Shown: positions 1 to 9,103, counted from the first letter of the stretch. The stretch is DNA of 64,000 nucleotides from Streptomyces sp. CB02058 (GCF_001905505.1 NZ_LIPG01000002.1:682001-746000), one strand, 5' to 3'. Translations and numbers: made by a program. The notes: generated by a model not told the origin, from the sequence alone.

Positions 1-428
1 ACGACCAGGGCGGGGGACTCGGCGGGCGGCTCGGGAAAGTCCGCTGCGGGCGCCCGTCCGGTGACGGCCGTGCCGACGTCCAGCCGCTCCAGGCCGCCGA
101 GCGCGGACGGCAGGGCGTCACCCGCGCCGGCCAGCACCGCGGAGGGCGCGCTGTCGGCGACGATGTGCGCGAGTTCGCGCTCGCCCGTCTTCGGGTTGAG
201 GGGCACGGCGGGCACTCCCGCCCGCAGCGCCGCCACGACGGCGACCACCGTCCCGGGTGTGGACGTCGCCCAGACGGCGACCCGTCCGGCTCCCGCGATC
301 CGGGCCGCGAGCGAGGCGGACGCCTCGTCCAACTGGGCGTAGGTCAGGACGTGTTCGCCGAACCGGACGGCCTCCGGGGAGTCCGTCCGGCCGGACGCTC
401 CGCTCAGCGCGGGCAGAAGTGAGGTCAC
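1..428 (-). CDS. matB: Malonyl-CoA synthetase-like acyl-CoA ligase, N-terminal part only (cut by window edge)
   Basis: The reverse strand gives an open frame from a GTG at 428 to the window edge. It begins VTSLLPALSGASG and continues through LTYAQLDEASASLA, VAVWATSTPGTVVAVVAALRAG and VPLNPKTGERELAHIV. This is the usual N-terminal layout of the AMP-binding (ANL) superfamily: an xLTYxxLD segment, then the alternating helices and strands around AALRAGxxxVPLNP. MatB enzymes make malonyl-CoA from malonate, CoA and ATP in the cytosol. The MatB assignment rests on similarity to Streptomyces sequences recalled from memory; a generic fatty acyl-CoA synthetase is the alternative. The ATP and thioester motifs lie outside the window. 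No strong ribosome-binding site precedes the GTG. Confidence 0.7.
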   Translation of the reverse strand, partial: MTSLLPALSGASGRTDSPEAVRFGEHVLTYAQLDEASASLAARIAGAGRVAVWATSTPGTVVAVVAALRAGVPAVPLNPKTGERELAHIVADSAPSAVLAGAGDALPSALGGLERLDVGTAVTGRAPAADFPEPPAESPALV

Positions 429-558
429 CCGGTGAACCCTAAGGGCTGTCGTCTGGACCGGGCCGGGAACGAGGTCGGCCACAGCGTCCCGCCGGCCGGG
501 AAGCGCGGCCGGCGGCACCGGCCCGCGCACGCTCGTACGCGCCGGCCCGGGTGGCCGG

Positions 559-1770
559 TCAGCCCTCCCGCCGGATCGTCCGCATCCGGCCGTACGCGTA
601 CACGCAGCCCGCCAGCGCCAGGTCGGAGAGCAGCATGAAGCCGATCGAGTACGAGCCCTTCGCACTGTAGATCGCGCCCATCACCAGCGGCGGTACGAAG
701 CCGCCGAGGCCGCCCATCGCGCCGACGATCCCGGTCACGCTGCCCACCTTGGCCTGCGGTGTCACCTGCGAGACCAGGGCGAAGACGCTGCCGCTCGCGG
801 TGCCGAGCCCTGCCGCCATGCAGAGCAGCGCGATCGTGCCCAGCGGGTTCAGCGGCGGGTCGAAGGCCTGGACGATGGCCATCAGGGCGGCGAGCAGCAG
901 CGCCCCCGCGGTGACCAGGGCGGGGTGGGCACGGTCCGAGAGCCAGCCGCCGATCGGCCGGAAGATGACGGTGACCAGCGCGAACCCCGCCGCCTTGGTG
1001 CCCGCCTCGGTCGGCGACATCTCGTACCAGGTCTTCAGATACGTCGGCAGATACACCCCGAAGGCCACGATGCCGCCGAAGCCGATCGCGTACAGCGCGG
1101 ACAGCTCCCAGGTGACCCGCAGCCGGCCCGCCTCGCCCAGCCGGTGGCCCAGCGAGTCCGCCGGGATCTTCCGGTCCGGATGGTCGGTGATCAGGACCGC
1201 GGCGAGCAGCGAGTACACGACGAGAGCGCCGGCGACGATCCAGAACGGCAGGTTCTCGCTGTGCTTGGCGATCCTCGGCGTGAAGTAGCCGGACAGCGCG
1301 ACACCGCCCATGCCCATCCCGAACACACCGAGCGCCAGGCCCCTCTTCGCGGGCGGGAACCACGAGTTGACCAGCGGGATGCCGATCGCGAACGTCGTGC
1401 CGCCGAGGCCGAGCAGGAACCCCACCGCCAGCATCGCCCCGTAGGAGTTCTTCGCCGGGATCAGCAGCAGCACCGGGACGATCGTCAGTGCCGAGACGAC
1501 GGGGAACATCAGCTTCGCGCCGTACTTGTCGGTCAGGGCGCCCGCCGGGATACGGCCGAGCGAGCCCACCAGCACGGGCACCGCGACCAGGAGCGACTGC
1601 TGGAAGGAGCTCAGGTCCAGCCGGTCCTTGAAGTCACCCGACAGCGGGGAGATCAGGTTCCACGCCCAGAAGGTGAGCGTGAACCCGATCGTGGCCATGA
1701 TCAGATTCCGGTAGGCGGCGGAGGACTGCTTCCGGTCCGGGGCTGGGGCCTTCTCGACGGTTGTGTCCAC
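559..1770 (-). CDS. NarK-like MFS transporter (nitrate/nitrite porter family)
   Basis: A 403-residue protein with about 12 hydrophobic segments. It opens with AYRNLIMATIGFTLTFWAWNL and holds the MFS loop GRIPAGALTDKYGAK near residue 90. A glycine-rich segment followed by WFPPAKRGLALGVFGMGMGG matches the nitrate signature region of the NNP (NarK/NasA) branch, so nitrate/nitrite or another small anion is the expected substrate at the plasma membrane. The GTG at 1770 was chosen because it gives a normal-length cytoplasmic N-terminus; no clear Shine-Dalgarno supports it, and ATG at 1698 is possible though it would start inside the first helix. The open frame extends to 1923 but lacks family-like sequence there. 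It is divergent from the Lrp gene, which may regulate it. Confidence 0.8.
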   Translation of the reverse strand: MDTTVEKAPAPDRKQSSAAYRNLIMATIGFTLTFWAWNLISPLSGDFKDRLDLSSFQQSLLVAVPVLVGSLGRIPAGALTDKYGAKLMFPVVSALTIVPVLLLIPAKNSYGAMLAVGFLLGLGGTTFAIGIPLVNSWFPPAKRGLALGVFGMGMGGVALSGYFTPRIAKHSENLPFWIVAGALVVYSLLAAVLITDHPDRKIPADSLGHRLGEAGRLRVTWELSALYAIGFGGIVAFGVYLPTYLKTWYEMSPTEAGTKAAGFALVTVIFRPIGGWLSDRAHPALVTAGALLLAALMAIVQAFDPPLNPLGTIALLCMAAGLGTASGSVFALVSQVTPQAKVGSVTGIVGAMGGLGGFVPPLVMGAIYSAKGSYSIGFMLLSDLALAGCVYAYGRMRTIRREG

Positions 1771-1931
1771 AGCGCAAGTCAAGGGCGGACGGCCGGGCGG
1801 GGCACGGCGGACTGCGCCATCCGGGTAAGGCCCTCGCACCGCAGACGCCCCATGGGCACGGGCCCTCCCCGGGGCCCCCGCGGACGTCGCTCGCCCGCCC
1901 TTTCCGGCCGGGGGCTGCCACAATCGCCGTT

Positions 1932-2363
1932 ATGGACCGGCTGGACAGAGAGATCCTCGGCATCCTCCAGGAGGACGCCCGGATCTCGTACCGCGATCTG
2001 GGCGTGCGCGTGGGTCTCAGTGCCAACGCGGCGGGCGACCGTGTGCGCCGTATGCGCCGTGACGGGGTGATCCGCGGCTTCACGGTCATCGTCGACCCGG
2101 CCGCCGACACCCGTTCCGGCCTGGTCGTCTTCATCGACGTCTCCCTGCGCCTCGACACGACGAACGAGGAGTTCGAACGCGCGGTGCTCACCCTGCCCGG
2201 CATCACCGAGGTGGTGCACGTGACGGGCGGCCACGACTATCTCGTACGGGCCACTGCCGCCGACCCCGGCTCCCTGGACGCGCTGCTGCGACGGCTGAAG
2301 AAGGACGCGGGCGTCGCCCACTCCAACACCCGGATCGCACTCAGAGCGGCGCCTGCCAGATGA
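1932..2363 (+). CDS. Lrp/AsnC family transcriptional regulator
   Basis: A 143-residue single-unit Lrp protein. The N-terminal winged helix-turn-helix is MDRLDREILGILQEDARIS followed by YRDLGVRVGLSANAAGDRVRRM (residues 1-50). The C-terminal RAM ligand domain includes PGITEVVHVTGGHDYLV (about 90-108). Family members are dimeric or octameric regulators that sense amino acids or related small molecules and often control the divergent neighbour, here the NarK-like transporter; that link is inference. The ATG is the natural start because the HTH begins there. The last 23 bp overlap tail-to-tail with the convergent GAF kinase gene. Confidence 0.88.
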   Translation: MDRLDREILGILQEDARISYRDLGVRVGLSANAAGDRVRRMRRDGVIRGFTVIVDPAADTRSGLVVFIDVSLRLDTTNEEFERAVLTLPGITEVVHVTGGHDYLVRATAADPGSLDALLRRLKKDAGVAHSNTRIALRAAPAR

Positions 2364-3831
2364 CCGTCGGCGACCGGCTGCCGTCCTCGGCCCGCCCGTC
2401 GTCCGCGACCACCAGACGCACCGCGGGGCGCCCGTCGGGCAGCCGGGCCGTCGCGTCCACCTCCACCTCGACCGCCGAGACGCCGGTCCTGCGGTGCGCG
2501 GTCGCCAGTGCCCCGCGCAGCACGTCCAGCAGCTGAGCGTCCACCGTTTCCGGCACCAGGGCGTCCACCGCGCCGGTGAAGTGCACCGAGGGCTGGAAGC
2601 CGAGCACCGCTGCCGCGCCCCCCGTCTCGCGCAGCACCCGGCCCCTGAAGGTCGTGGGCGCCTCGGCGGGCGGCTGCTGGAGCGCGAAGATGGCCGTCCT
2701 GACCTCCTGGATGGTGGAGTCCAGCTCGTCGACCGCCTTCGCCAGCAGCTCGGCGGTCCCGCTGCCGCCCGCGGTGTCCTTGCGGCGGGTCGACTCCAGC
2801 ATCATCTCCGTCGCGAACAGACGCTGGACGACGAGGTCGTGCAGATCGCGGGCGATGCGGTCGCGGTCCTCGTAGACGGCGAGCTGCTCCCTGTAGTGCT
2901 GCGCGTCGGCCATCACCAGGGCCAGCGCGGCCTGGGAGGCGAACTGCGAGGCCAGCTGCCGGTCCAGGTCCGTGTAGGGCTTCCCGCCGCGCCGCCTGGG
3001 CAGGGCGAGCGTGCCGATGAGCCGCCCCCCGCTCTCCAGGGGCAGCATCATGCTGGGGCCGAAGCGGGACCGGACATGGGTCGTCATGCGGGGGTCCGTC
3101 GAGGAGTCGTCGATGAAGACCTCCTCACCGCCCAGCAGCTGGACGAGGACGGGGGCGCCCGGCCGGATGGCGGTGCCGACGAGGCCCGCCGGGTCGTCGC
3201 GCGTGGCGGCGGCGACGATCTCCATCCCGCCGTCGGCGGTCGGCTGAAGGATCACCCCGGCCGCGGCACCGGCCAGCATCCGCGCCCGCTCGGCCACGGT
3301 CGTCAGGGCGTCCGTGGTCCCCGCGCCGCTCAGCAGCGCCCGGGTGACCGCGGCGGCCCCTTCGATCCAGTGCTCCCGCTGCCGCGCCGCCTCGTACAGA
3401 TGGGCGCCGCCGATCGCCGCGGCGGCCTGGGACGCGAGCAGCCGCAGCAGCGCCAGATCGGTGTCGTCGAAGCGGCCGGGCTCCTCCGCGGTGAGGCAGA
3501 GGCTGCCCAGCACCTCGTCGCGCACCCGGACGGGGGCGCCGATGAAGGAACGCACGGCCAGGGGACCGGCGTGCGGACGGTCGGTCAGATCGTCGACGCG
3601 CACCGCCTGCGCGTCGTCCACCAGCGCGCCGAGCACCCCCGTACGCCCATGGAGGAGCGGTCCGGCGTCGCGGCGCTCGTCCTCGCCCAGGCCCGAGGTG
3701 AACAGGTCGGTGACATGGCGGTCCGCGCTGTCCAGGAGGGCCAGGGCACCGTGGCACGCCCCGGCCAGCGTCGTGGCGGTGTCCACGATGTGCTGGAGGG
3801 TGGTCCGCAGGTCGAGTCCGGGCCAGGCCAC
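2341..3831 (-). CDS. Two-GAF sensor histidine kinase, DevS/NarL-type, with degenerate ATPase domain
   Basis: A 496-residue soluble protein. Two GAF domains occupy about 10-145 and 165-310; the first contains SFIGAPVRVRDEVLGSLCL, the second MMLPLESGGRLIGTLALP. A HisKA_3 dimerisation region follows with DRIARDLHDLVVQRLFA, so His331 would be phosphorylated. The C-terminal ATPase region is poor: where the N box should be the sequence reads LRGALATAHRRTG without the usual Asn, and the G box is reduced to VVADDGRAEDGS. Catalytic activity is therefore uncertain. It starts at a GTG 16 bp after the mbl stop, so the two are probably co-transcribed and may be translationally linked. No response regulator is adjacent. 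Confidence 0.85.
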   Translation of the reverse strand: MAWPGLDLRTTLQHIVDTATTLAGACHGALALLDSADRHVTDLFTSGLGEDERRDAGPLLHGRTGVLGALVDDAQAVRVDDLTDRPHAGPLAVRSFIGAPVRVRDEVLGSLCLTAEEPGRFDDTDLALLRLLASQAAAAIGGAHLYEAARQREHWIEGAAAVTRALLSGAGTTDALTTVAERARMLAGAAAGVILQPTADGGMEIVAAATRDDPAGLVGTAIRPGAPVLVQLLGGEEVFIDDSSTDPRMTTHVRSRFGPSMMLPLESGGRLIGTLALPRRRGGKPYTDLDRQLASQFASQAALALVMADAQHYREQLAVYEDRDRIARDLHDLVVQRLFATEMMLESTRRKDTAGGSGTAELLAKAVDELDSTIQEVRTAIFALQQPPAEAPTTFRGRVLRETGGAAAVLGFQPSVHFTGAVDALVPETVDAQLLDVLRGALATAHRRTGVSAVEVEVDATARLPDGRPAVRLVVADDGRAEDGSRSPTVIWQAPL

Positions 3832-3847
3832 GGGCGAGCCCCGCGGC

Positions 3848-4885
3848 TCAGCCGGCGATCGGGGCGAGGACCAGCGGCTGGACCGTGCCGTCCAGCATCG
3901 CGCCGAGGCCCAGCACCGAGCACACGTCGGGCCGCTCGGCGATGTGCACGGGCACTCCGGTCGCGTCGCGCAGCATCTGGTCGAGACCGGGCAGCAGGGC
4001 GCTGCCGCCGACCATCATGATCCCGGAGTCCGCGATGTCGGCCACCAGGTCGGGCGGGCAGTCGCGCAGCACCTTGCCGAGCCCGTCGAGCACGGCGGTG
4101 AGCGGGGTGTGGATCGCCTGGCGCACGGCGGCGGTGTCGACCTGCACCGAGCGGGCCAGCCCGGTGGCCACGTCACGGCCGTGGATCTCCGTCACCGCGG
4201 GGCCGTTCAGCATCAGGCCGTTGCCCCGCAGCGCCAGCTGGAGGGGGCGCACCGACTGGCTGGGGAGCATCAGCTCGTGGTGCTGGCGCAGGTGCTGGAT
4301 CACCGCGTGGTCGATGGCCTCGCCGCCGATCGGGATGCGCACGGCGGTCACGATCGATCCGAGCGAGAGCACCGCGATCTGCGTGGTGGCCGCCCCGCAC
4401 ACCATGATCATGGTGGCGGTCGGCTGCTCGACGGGGAGCCCGCAGCCGATGGCCGCCGCGATCAGGGTGTCGACCAGCTCCACCCGCCGCGCGCCGAGGC
4501 CCACGAGCGTCTCGACGGCCGCCCGCTGGGCCAGCGGATCGGCGTCGTGCGGGGTGCAGGCGGCGGCCCGCAGCCGGGGCTTGCGGCGCAGCTGGCGGCG
4601 GAGCTTCTCGCCGAGCAGATGGCGCAGCATGCGCTGCGCCATGTCGATGTCGACGACGGTTCCGCCGGAGACCGGGCGGGCCACCCGGATGTAGGCGGGC
4701 GTGCGCCCGGTCATCTGCTCGGCGAGCGCGCCCACGGCGATGAGCGAGCCGGTACGCGTGTTCACGGCGGCGACACTGGGCTCGTCGACGACGAGCCCCA
4801 CGCCCTTGATGTAGACACGGGTCCTCGCGGCCCCGAGATCGACGGCGACATGGCAACGGCGCAACTGATCGAGACTGACGGTCAC
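3848..4885 (-). CDS. mbl: MreB/Mbl-family bacterial actin homologue
   Basis: A 345-residue actin-fold protein. Phosphate 1 motif VAVDLGAARTRVYIKG lies at about 12-27, then DEPSVAAVNTRTGSLIAVG, TPAYIRVARPVSGGTVVDID, and a late adenosine-type motif IMMVGGSALLPGLDQML near 295-311. MreB proteins form membrane-associated filaments that organise wall synthesis; in Streptomyces the paralogue Mbl is linked to spore wall building. Parts of the actin core are shortened or degenerate against canonical MreB, as expected for Mbl rather than the mre-operon MreB, and no mreC or mreD is nearby. The GTG at 4885 has a GGGAGA ribosome-binding site about 9 nt upstream; the longer open frame to 5167 is not protein-like. 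Confidence 0.85.
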   Translation of the reverse strand: MTVSLDQLRRCHVAVDLGAARTRVYIKGVGLVVDEPSVAAVNTRTGSLIAVGALAEQMTGRTPAYIRVARPVSGGTVVDIDMAQRMLRHLLGEKLRRQLRRKPRLRAAACTPHDADPLAQRAAVETLVGLGARRVELVDTLIAAAIGCGLPVEQPTATMIMVCGAATTQIAVLSLGSIVTAVRIPIGGEAIDHAVIQHLRQHHELMLPSQSVRPLQLALRGNGLMLNGPAVTEIHGRDVATGLARSVQVDTAAVRQAIHTPLTAVLDGLGKVLRDCPPDLVADIADSGIMMVGGSALLPGLDQMLRDATGVPVHIAERPDVCSVLGLGAMLDGTVQPLVLAPIAG

Positions 4886-5224
4886 GGCAGGTTCTCCCGA
4901 GAGCGCTGGCGGCGGACACCGGCGGCAGCCGGCTCTCCTGGCATCGTCGCGCCGGGGCGGGAGCGGCGCGCGCTGGGTGAGCCGTAGGGGGGAACCGGAG
5001 CTGACGGCGCGACAGATCTCAGTCCCGGGTCTTCCGTTTGGATCAGGCCGGATCACGGAGCGGGGTCCGGTGCCGTGCATCGCAAGGCGGAGGAGGGAGC
5101 CAGTGGGGTCTCCCCTGCTCGAGCGGAGCCGAGAGCTTGAGGAAGGAGCCATGGAGACCGACGACAACGCCGCGAAGTGCGGTGCCAGGGCACGCGAGCC
5201 CGGCCTGATCCGAACGAGAGGCCC
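4886..5224. other. Gene-poor interval upstream of mbl
   Basis: This 339-bp stretch holds the 5' region and presumably the promoter of mbl (reading left), plus a sequence around 5104-5137 that I recall as common in Streptomyces intergenic DNA. A 25-codon ORF with an unusually good ribosome-binding site sits at 5151. No confident -10/-35 pair could be picked. Confidence 0.5.
5104..5137. repeat. Recurrent Streptomyces-type intergenic sequence
   Basis: The stretch CTCCCCTGCTCGAGCGGAG followed by CCGAGAGCTTGAGG resembles a short sequence I remember in front of many Streptomyces genes, with GCTCGAG and CCGAGAGC forming an imperfect inverted pair. The identification is from memory, not a search. 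Only one copy was noticed in this window. Confidence 0.35.
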
Positions 5225-5228
5225 CTAG
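5151..5228 (+). CDS. Possible 25-residue small ORF
   Basis: The sequence GAGGAAGGAGCC directly before an ATG is a strong ribosome-binding site, and 25 codons follow to a TAG, starting METDDNAAKC and ending IRTRGP. The stop overlaps the end of the opposite-strand gene by 4 bp. Nothing in the peptide points to a function, and a strong GA-rich stretch before an ATG can occur by chance. It could be the 5' remnant of a degraded gene or a real small protein. Confidence 0.25.
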   Translation: METDDNAAKCGARAREPGLIRTRGP

Positions 5229-5800
5229 CCGGGCAGCAGCCGCTGGAAGAGTCCCCAGGTGAACTCGGCCACGCGCGGCTCGCCGCCCGCCGGATCGGTG
5301 AAGGCCAGGGCCCAGCGGGTCGGCGCGCTGCCCTCCATCGGGCGGGCGGGCGCGAAGGCCCTGGCCACCTCGTCCACGGTGCAGGACCAGGGGTGGAGAT
5401 CGGCGGTGGTGCTCAGCCCGGGGCCCGGAGCGCCCGGTGCGCGGACCAGCCATTCGTTCCAGACGGCCCCGCCGGGCCCCGCCATCACCTCGAACCGCAG
5501 GTCCGGCCAGAGCGGGAGCGGCCACAGCAGCGCGTCGCACTCCAGGTCCCCGACCGTGCGGCGTACGGAGCTCTCGGGCTCGCCCAGCACCGAGCGGTAG
5601 CGGCGGAGCGCGCCCCGGCCGCGCGGGGCGCGCAGCATGGCCTGCCAGCGGCGGTTCGCCTCACGCATGTCGGCGAGGGAGGCGCTCAGTTCATGCCGGG
5701 CATCCTCGACGAGATCCGGCTGGTGGTCGGCCATCCGGCGCAGCAGGACGAGCTGGAACTGGAGCGGCCCGAACGGGGCGGGAGCGGTCATGGAACCCAT
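5225..5800 (-). CDS. Hypothetical protein
   Basis: A 191-residue soluble protein that I do not recognise. It has a helical, charged N-terminal half (FQLVLLRRMADHQPDLVEDA, then LADMREANRRWQAMLR) and a C-terminal half rich in Trp and Pro with LECDALLWPLPLWPDLRFEV and VAEFTWGLFQRLLPG. No signal peptide or membrane segment is visible. The ATG at 5800 was preferred because AAGGGG lies 4 nt upstream; the ATG at 5791 is a close alternative. It is divergently arranged with the proline-rich protein gene beginning at 5915. Confidence 0.72.
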   Translation of the reverse strand: MGSMTAPAPFGPLQFQLVLLRRMADHQPDLVEDARHELSASLADMREANRRWQAMLRAPRGRGALRRYRSVLGEPESSVRRTVGDLECDALLWPLPLWPDLRFEVMAGPGGAVWNEWLVRAPGAPGPGLSTTADLHPWSCTVDEVARAFAPARPMEGSAPTRWALAFTDPAGGEPRVAEFTWGLFQRLLPG

Positions 5801-5914
5801 CCTGCCCCTTACCGAACGTATCGGACGGGGCGCATCGGAGTCCGGGATTCCACACAGGATCCTCACCTGTGCGGCTTCCTGTGTTGTTCCGCGCGCGTCT
5901 ACTCTTCGGGCGCC

Positions 5915-6625
5915 ATGGACTACTGCCACCCGTGCCAACGGCACCTCAACGGGGCGCTGGCGTGCGCCGGTTGCGGAACCCCCGCCGACGCGCTGAGCCC
6001 CTATGCCGTCGCGGACGGTGCCCGCGGCGAGCCCGAACCGGCGGGCGGGACCCCGGATTCGTCCGGGGCCACCGCCGGGCGCCGCCGCGCCCGGGGCGCC
6101 GAAGGGCGGCGCGTCCGCTCTGCACGGCGCGGGCGCCGTGCGCACCGGCGCAGGGGCCGCGCGCTGCTGCTGACCGGCGTGGGTGTGGTGCTGGCGCTGG
6201 GGGCGCTGAGCCTCGCCGAGCTGGCGACGGAGCCCGAGGGCGACAGCGGTGCGGCGGACTATGTGACCGAGGCGACGGCGTCAGCCGACGAGGCCGTCCC
6301 CTCCGCCTCACGGAGCACCGCGCCCGACGACGAGCCGGTGGACGTGCCCACCGTCGTACCCGTCACCGATGCCCGTACGGAGGAGGCCACGGACGCTCCC
6401 GTCCCCACCGGGGCACCCCAGGTGTCCCCGTCGGCCTCCGCCCCGGGGGACGCCGGACCCTCCACGTCGGCCTCGGCGGATCCGGAGGGGAGCGAGGAGC
6501 CGGACGGGCCCCCGCCCTCGGACGGGCCGACGACGGCCCCGGCCGACCCGGAGCCCTCCCAGGAGCCCGCCCCCACCCCTTCGCCGTCCGAGACGTGCGA
6601 GAAGTGGCTGTGGTTCTGCGTCTGA
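5915..6625 (+). CDS. Single-pass membrane protein with N-terminal CxxC ribbon and Pro/Ser/Thr-rich exterior
   Basis: A 236-residue protein. MDYCHPCQRHLNGALACAGC at the N-terminus has two CxxC pairs and would form a small zinc ribbon. A strongly basic Arg-rich stretch follows (about 55-80), then one transmembrane helix (LLLTGVGVVLALGALSLAEL, about 84-104). The rest is a disordered tail rich in Pro, Ser, Thr, Asp and Glu ending CEKWLWFCV, with two Cys that could pair. The topology suggests an inside zinc ribbon and an extended wall-spanning exterior. Function is unknown. The start places the first CxxC at residue 4; spacing to the divergent gene is 114 bp. Confidence 0.75.
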   Translation: MDYCHPCQRHLNGALACAGCGTPADALSPYAVADGARGEPEPAGGTPDSSGATAGRRRARGAEGRRVRSARRGRRAHRRRGRALLLTGVGVVLALGALSLAELATEPEGDSGAADYVTEATASADEAVPSASRSTAPDDEPVDVPTVVPVTDARTEEATDAPVPTGAPQVSPSASAPGDAGPSTSASADPEGSEEPDGPPPSDGPTTAPADPEPSQEPAPTPSPSETCEKWLWFCV

Positions 6626-6695
6626 CGGGGCCCGCCCGCCGACGGCCGGGCCGGGGCCCTCGGTCCGGATCGGGCCGGACGGGACGCCAGGGCCT

Positions 6696-7139
6696 CTAGG
6701 ACGCCTCGGGGGCGCCCTCGCCGAGCATCCTGCGGAGGAGGTCGCGCAGCACCGTCCGCTCGCTCTCCGACAGCTCGGCGAGCGGCTCGCGGGCGAAGTC
6801 CAGGGCGTCCCGGAGCTGCCGGGCCGTCCTGAGGCCCTCCTCGGTCGGGGCGGCCAGCTTCACCCGCCGGTCGGCAGGGTCGGGGCGGCGTTCGACCAGG
6901 CCGCGGAGCTCCAGCCGGTCGACTATTCCGGTGATGTTGGACGGCTCGCACTTCAGCTTCCGGGCGACCTTGCGCATGGGCATCGGCTCCAGGGACAGGA
7001 GTCCCAGCACACGGGCCTGCGCACCGGTCAGCGCGTGCGTGGCCGCCGCACGGTCGTACTCCTCGTGGTAGCGCGCCACGACGTCGGCGATGAGCTGGAT
7101 GACGTCGAGGGTGAGCGGGTCGGTGCGCGAGGTGGCCAT
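6696..7139 (-). CDS. MarR family transcriptional regulator
   Basis: A 147-residue winged-helix protein. The core is LTGAQARVLGLLSLEPMP, then MRKVARKLKCEPSNITGIVDRL as recognition helix (about 52-75) and a wing with ERRPDPADRRVKLAAPTEEG. The single Cys (KLKCEPS) lies in the HTH; the N-terminal redox Cys of OhrR is absent, so it is not a classical OhrR despite the nearby ohr gene. It is divergent from an MDR oxidoreductase with 116 bp between them and a near-palindrome at 7158, the normal layout for a MarR repressor of its neighbour and itself. Confidence 0.9.
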   Translation of the reverse strand: MATSRTDPLTLDVIQLIADVVARYHEEYDRAAATHALTGAQARVLGLLSLEPMPMRKVARKLKCEPSNITGIVDRLELRGLVERRPDPADRRVKLAAPTEEGLRTARQLRDALDFAREPLAELSESERTVLRDLLRRMLGEGAPEAS

Positions 7140-7157
7140 GACACCCAGGGTACCGAA

Positions 7158-7174
7158 TTACTTGACAAGGTGAA
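7158..7174. promoter_or_regulatory. Candidate MarR operator overlapping a TTGACA -35 box
   Basis: TTACTTGACAAGGTGAA forms an imperfect inverted repeat (TTACTTG against CAAGGTGAA, one unpaired base). It contains TTGACA at 7162-7167, a good -35 for the rightward oxidoreductase gene; -10 candidates around 7185-7191 are weak. A repressor bound here would block that promoter. Confidence 0.5.
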
Positions 7175-7255
7175 ATATCTGGACGCATGGTTGTTTCATG
7201 TCCTGAAGCTTTTTCGCTTCCCGCACCCGTACGACATCGAGGAGAACCCGAGCCC

Positions 7256-8278
<1,023 letters not shown>

Positions 8279-8494
8279 CCGGATCGCCCTCCCGCTGCTC
8301 GCCCGGCCTGCGCGGGTCCAGCGCGAGGGCGCTCCGCCGCAAGCCGGCGTACGGCGGGAAGGTGCATGGCTCATGCCTGTCGGAGATCCGGGCGGCGGGC
8401 GATCGGAGTGCCCCGACGGCCACCCGCTAGGCTCGGCCCAGGCCGTCGCGGTCGTGGGCGCGAGTCGCGGCGCATCAGCAGGAGGAATCACCGT

Positions 8495-8923
8495 ATGACG
8501 ATCCAGCACATAGACGTGGCCTACACCGCCGTCGCCACCGCCGAGAACGGCCGTGACGGCCGGGTCTCCTCCGACGACGGACAGCTCGACGTCGTCGTCA
8601 ACCCGCCGAAGGCGATGGGCGGCAGCGGCGCGGGTACCAACCCCGAGCAGCTGTTCGCGGCGGGCTACAGCGCCTGCTTCCAGGGCGCTCTCGGTGTGGT
8701 CGCCCGTCAGGAGAAGGCCGACATCACCGGTTCGACGGTGACCGCGTCGGTCTCCATCGGCAAGACCGAGGCCGGCGGCTTCGGCCTGGAGGTGGCGATC
8801 AGCGCCTCCATCCCGAACGTCGACAGGGCCACCGCCCAGGCGCTCGTCGAGAAGGCGCACCAGGTGTGCCCGTACTCGAACGCCACCCGCGGCAACATCA
8901 AGGTGGAGCTGTCGGCCGGCTGA
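8495..8923 (+). CDS. ohr: Organic hydroperoxide reductase Ohr
   Basis: A 142-residue OsmC/Ohr-fold protein. The two reactive cysteines are in place: Cys61 in GYSACFQGAL (peroxidatic) and Cys125 in HQVCPYSNATRGN (resolving). Ohr reduces organic and lipid hydroperoxides, recycled by lipoylated proteins. The ATG has GGAGGA 8 nt upstream. It stands alone between a 216-bp leader and a strong terminator. A dedicated OhrR is not adjacent; the MarR two genes away lacks the OhrR sensing Cys. Confidence 0.95.
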   Translation: MTIQHIDVAYTAVATAENGRDGRVSSDDGQLDVVVNPPKAMGGSGAGTNPEQLFAAGYSACFQGALGVVARQEKADITGSTVTASVSIGKTEAGGFGLEVAISASIPNVDRATAQALVEKAHQVCPYSNATRGNIKVELSAG

Positions 8924-8943
8924 CCCCGCCCGATCACGTACGT

Positions 8944-8981
8944 CCGAGGGCCGCATCCCGTCACCGGGGTGCGGCCCTCGG
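8944..8981 (+). terminator. Rho-independent-type hairpin after ohr
   Basis: CCGAGGGCCGCATCCC (8944-8959) pairs with GGGGTGCGGCCCTCGG (8966-8981), a 16-bp stem with one G-T pair and a 6-nt loop, 21 bp after the ohr stop. There is no long U-tract, as is usual in Streptomyces. Confidence 0.85.
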
Positions 8982-9023
8982 TCGTGTGCCGCCGGTCCGT
9001 ATCCGTAAGAGCGTGCAAAGGCA

Positions 9024-9053
9024 TTGACTGCCGCGGAGGTTGAACTCTACGGT
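9024..9053 (+). promoter_or_regulatory. Candidate promoter of the arabinofuranosidase gene
   Basis: TTGACT at 9024-9029 and TACGGT at 9048-9053 are separated by 18 bp. A start near 9060 would place the palindromic operator at 9076 just inside the transcript, a good position for repression. Confidence 0.5.
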
Positions 9054-9075
9054 CCGTTCGAGGTTACGAGCAGCA

Positions 9076-9089
9076 TTCGAAATTTCGAA
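9076..9089. promoter_or_regulatory. Perfect palindrome TTCGAAATTTCGAA, candidate sugar-locus operator
   Basis: A 14-bp perfect palindrome 15 bp before the arabinofuranosidase start. Its right half, ATTTCGAACGAG (9082-9093), recurs reverse-complemented as CTCGTTCGAAAT at 19241-19252. The related TTCGGTATTTCG occurs at 16939 and 19226, upstream of two other sugar transcription units. Confidence 0.6.
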
Positions 9090-9103
9090 CGAGTAAGGAA
9101 GCC

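Noticed and set aside
6696-7139. MarR protein as OhrR of the nearby ohr gene
   Set aside because: The N-terminal sensing cysteine of OhrR is absent and another gene lies between; the divergent oxidoreductase is the more likely target.
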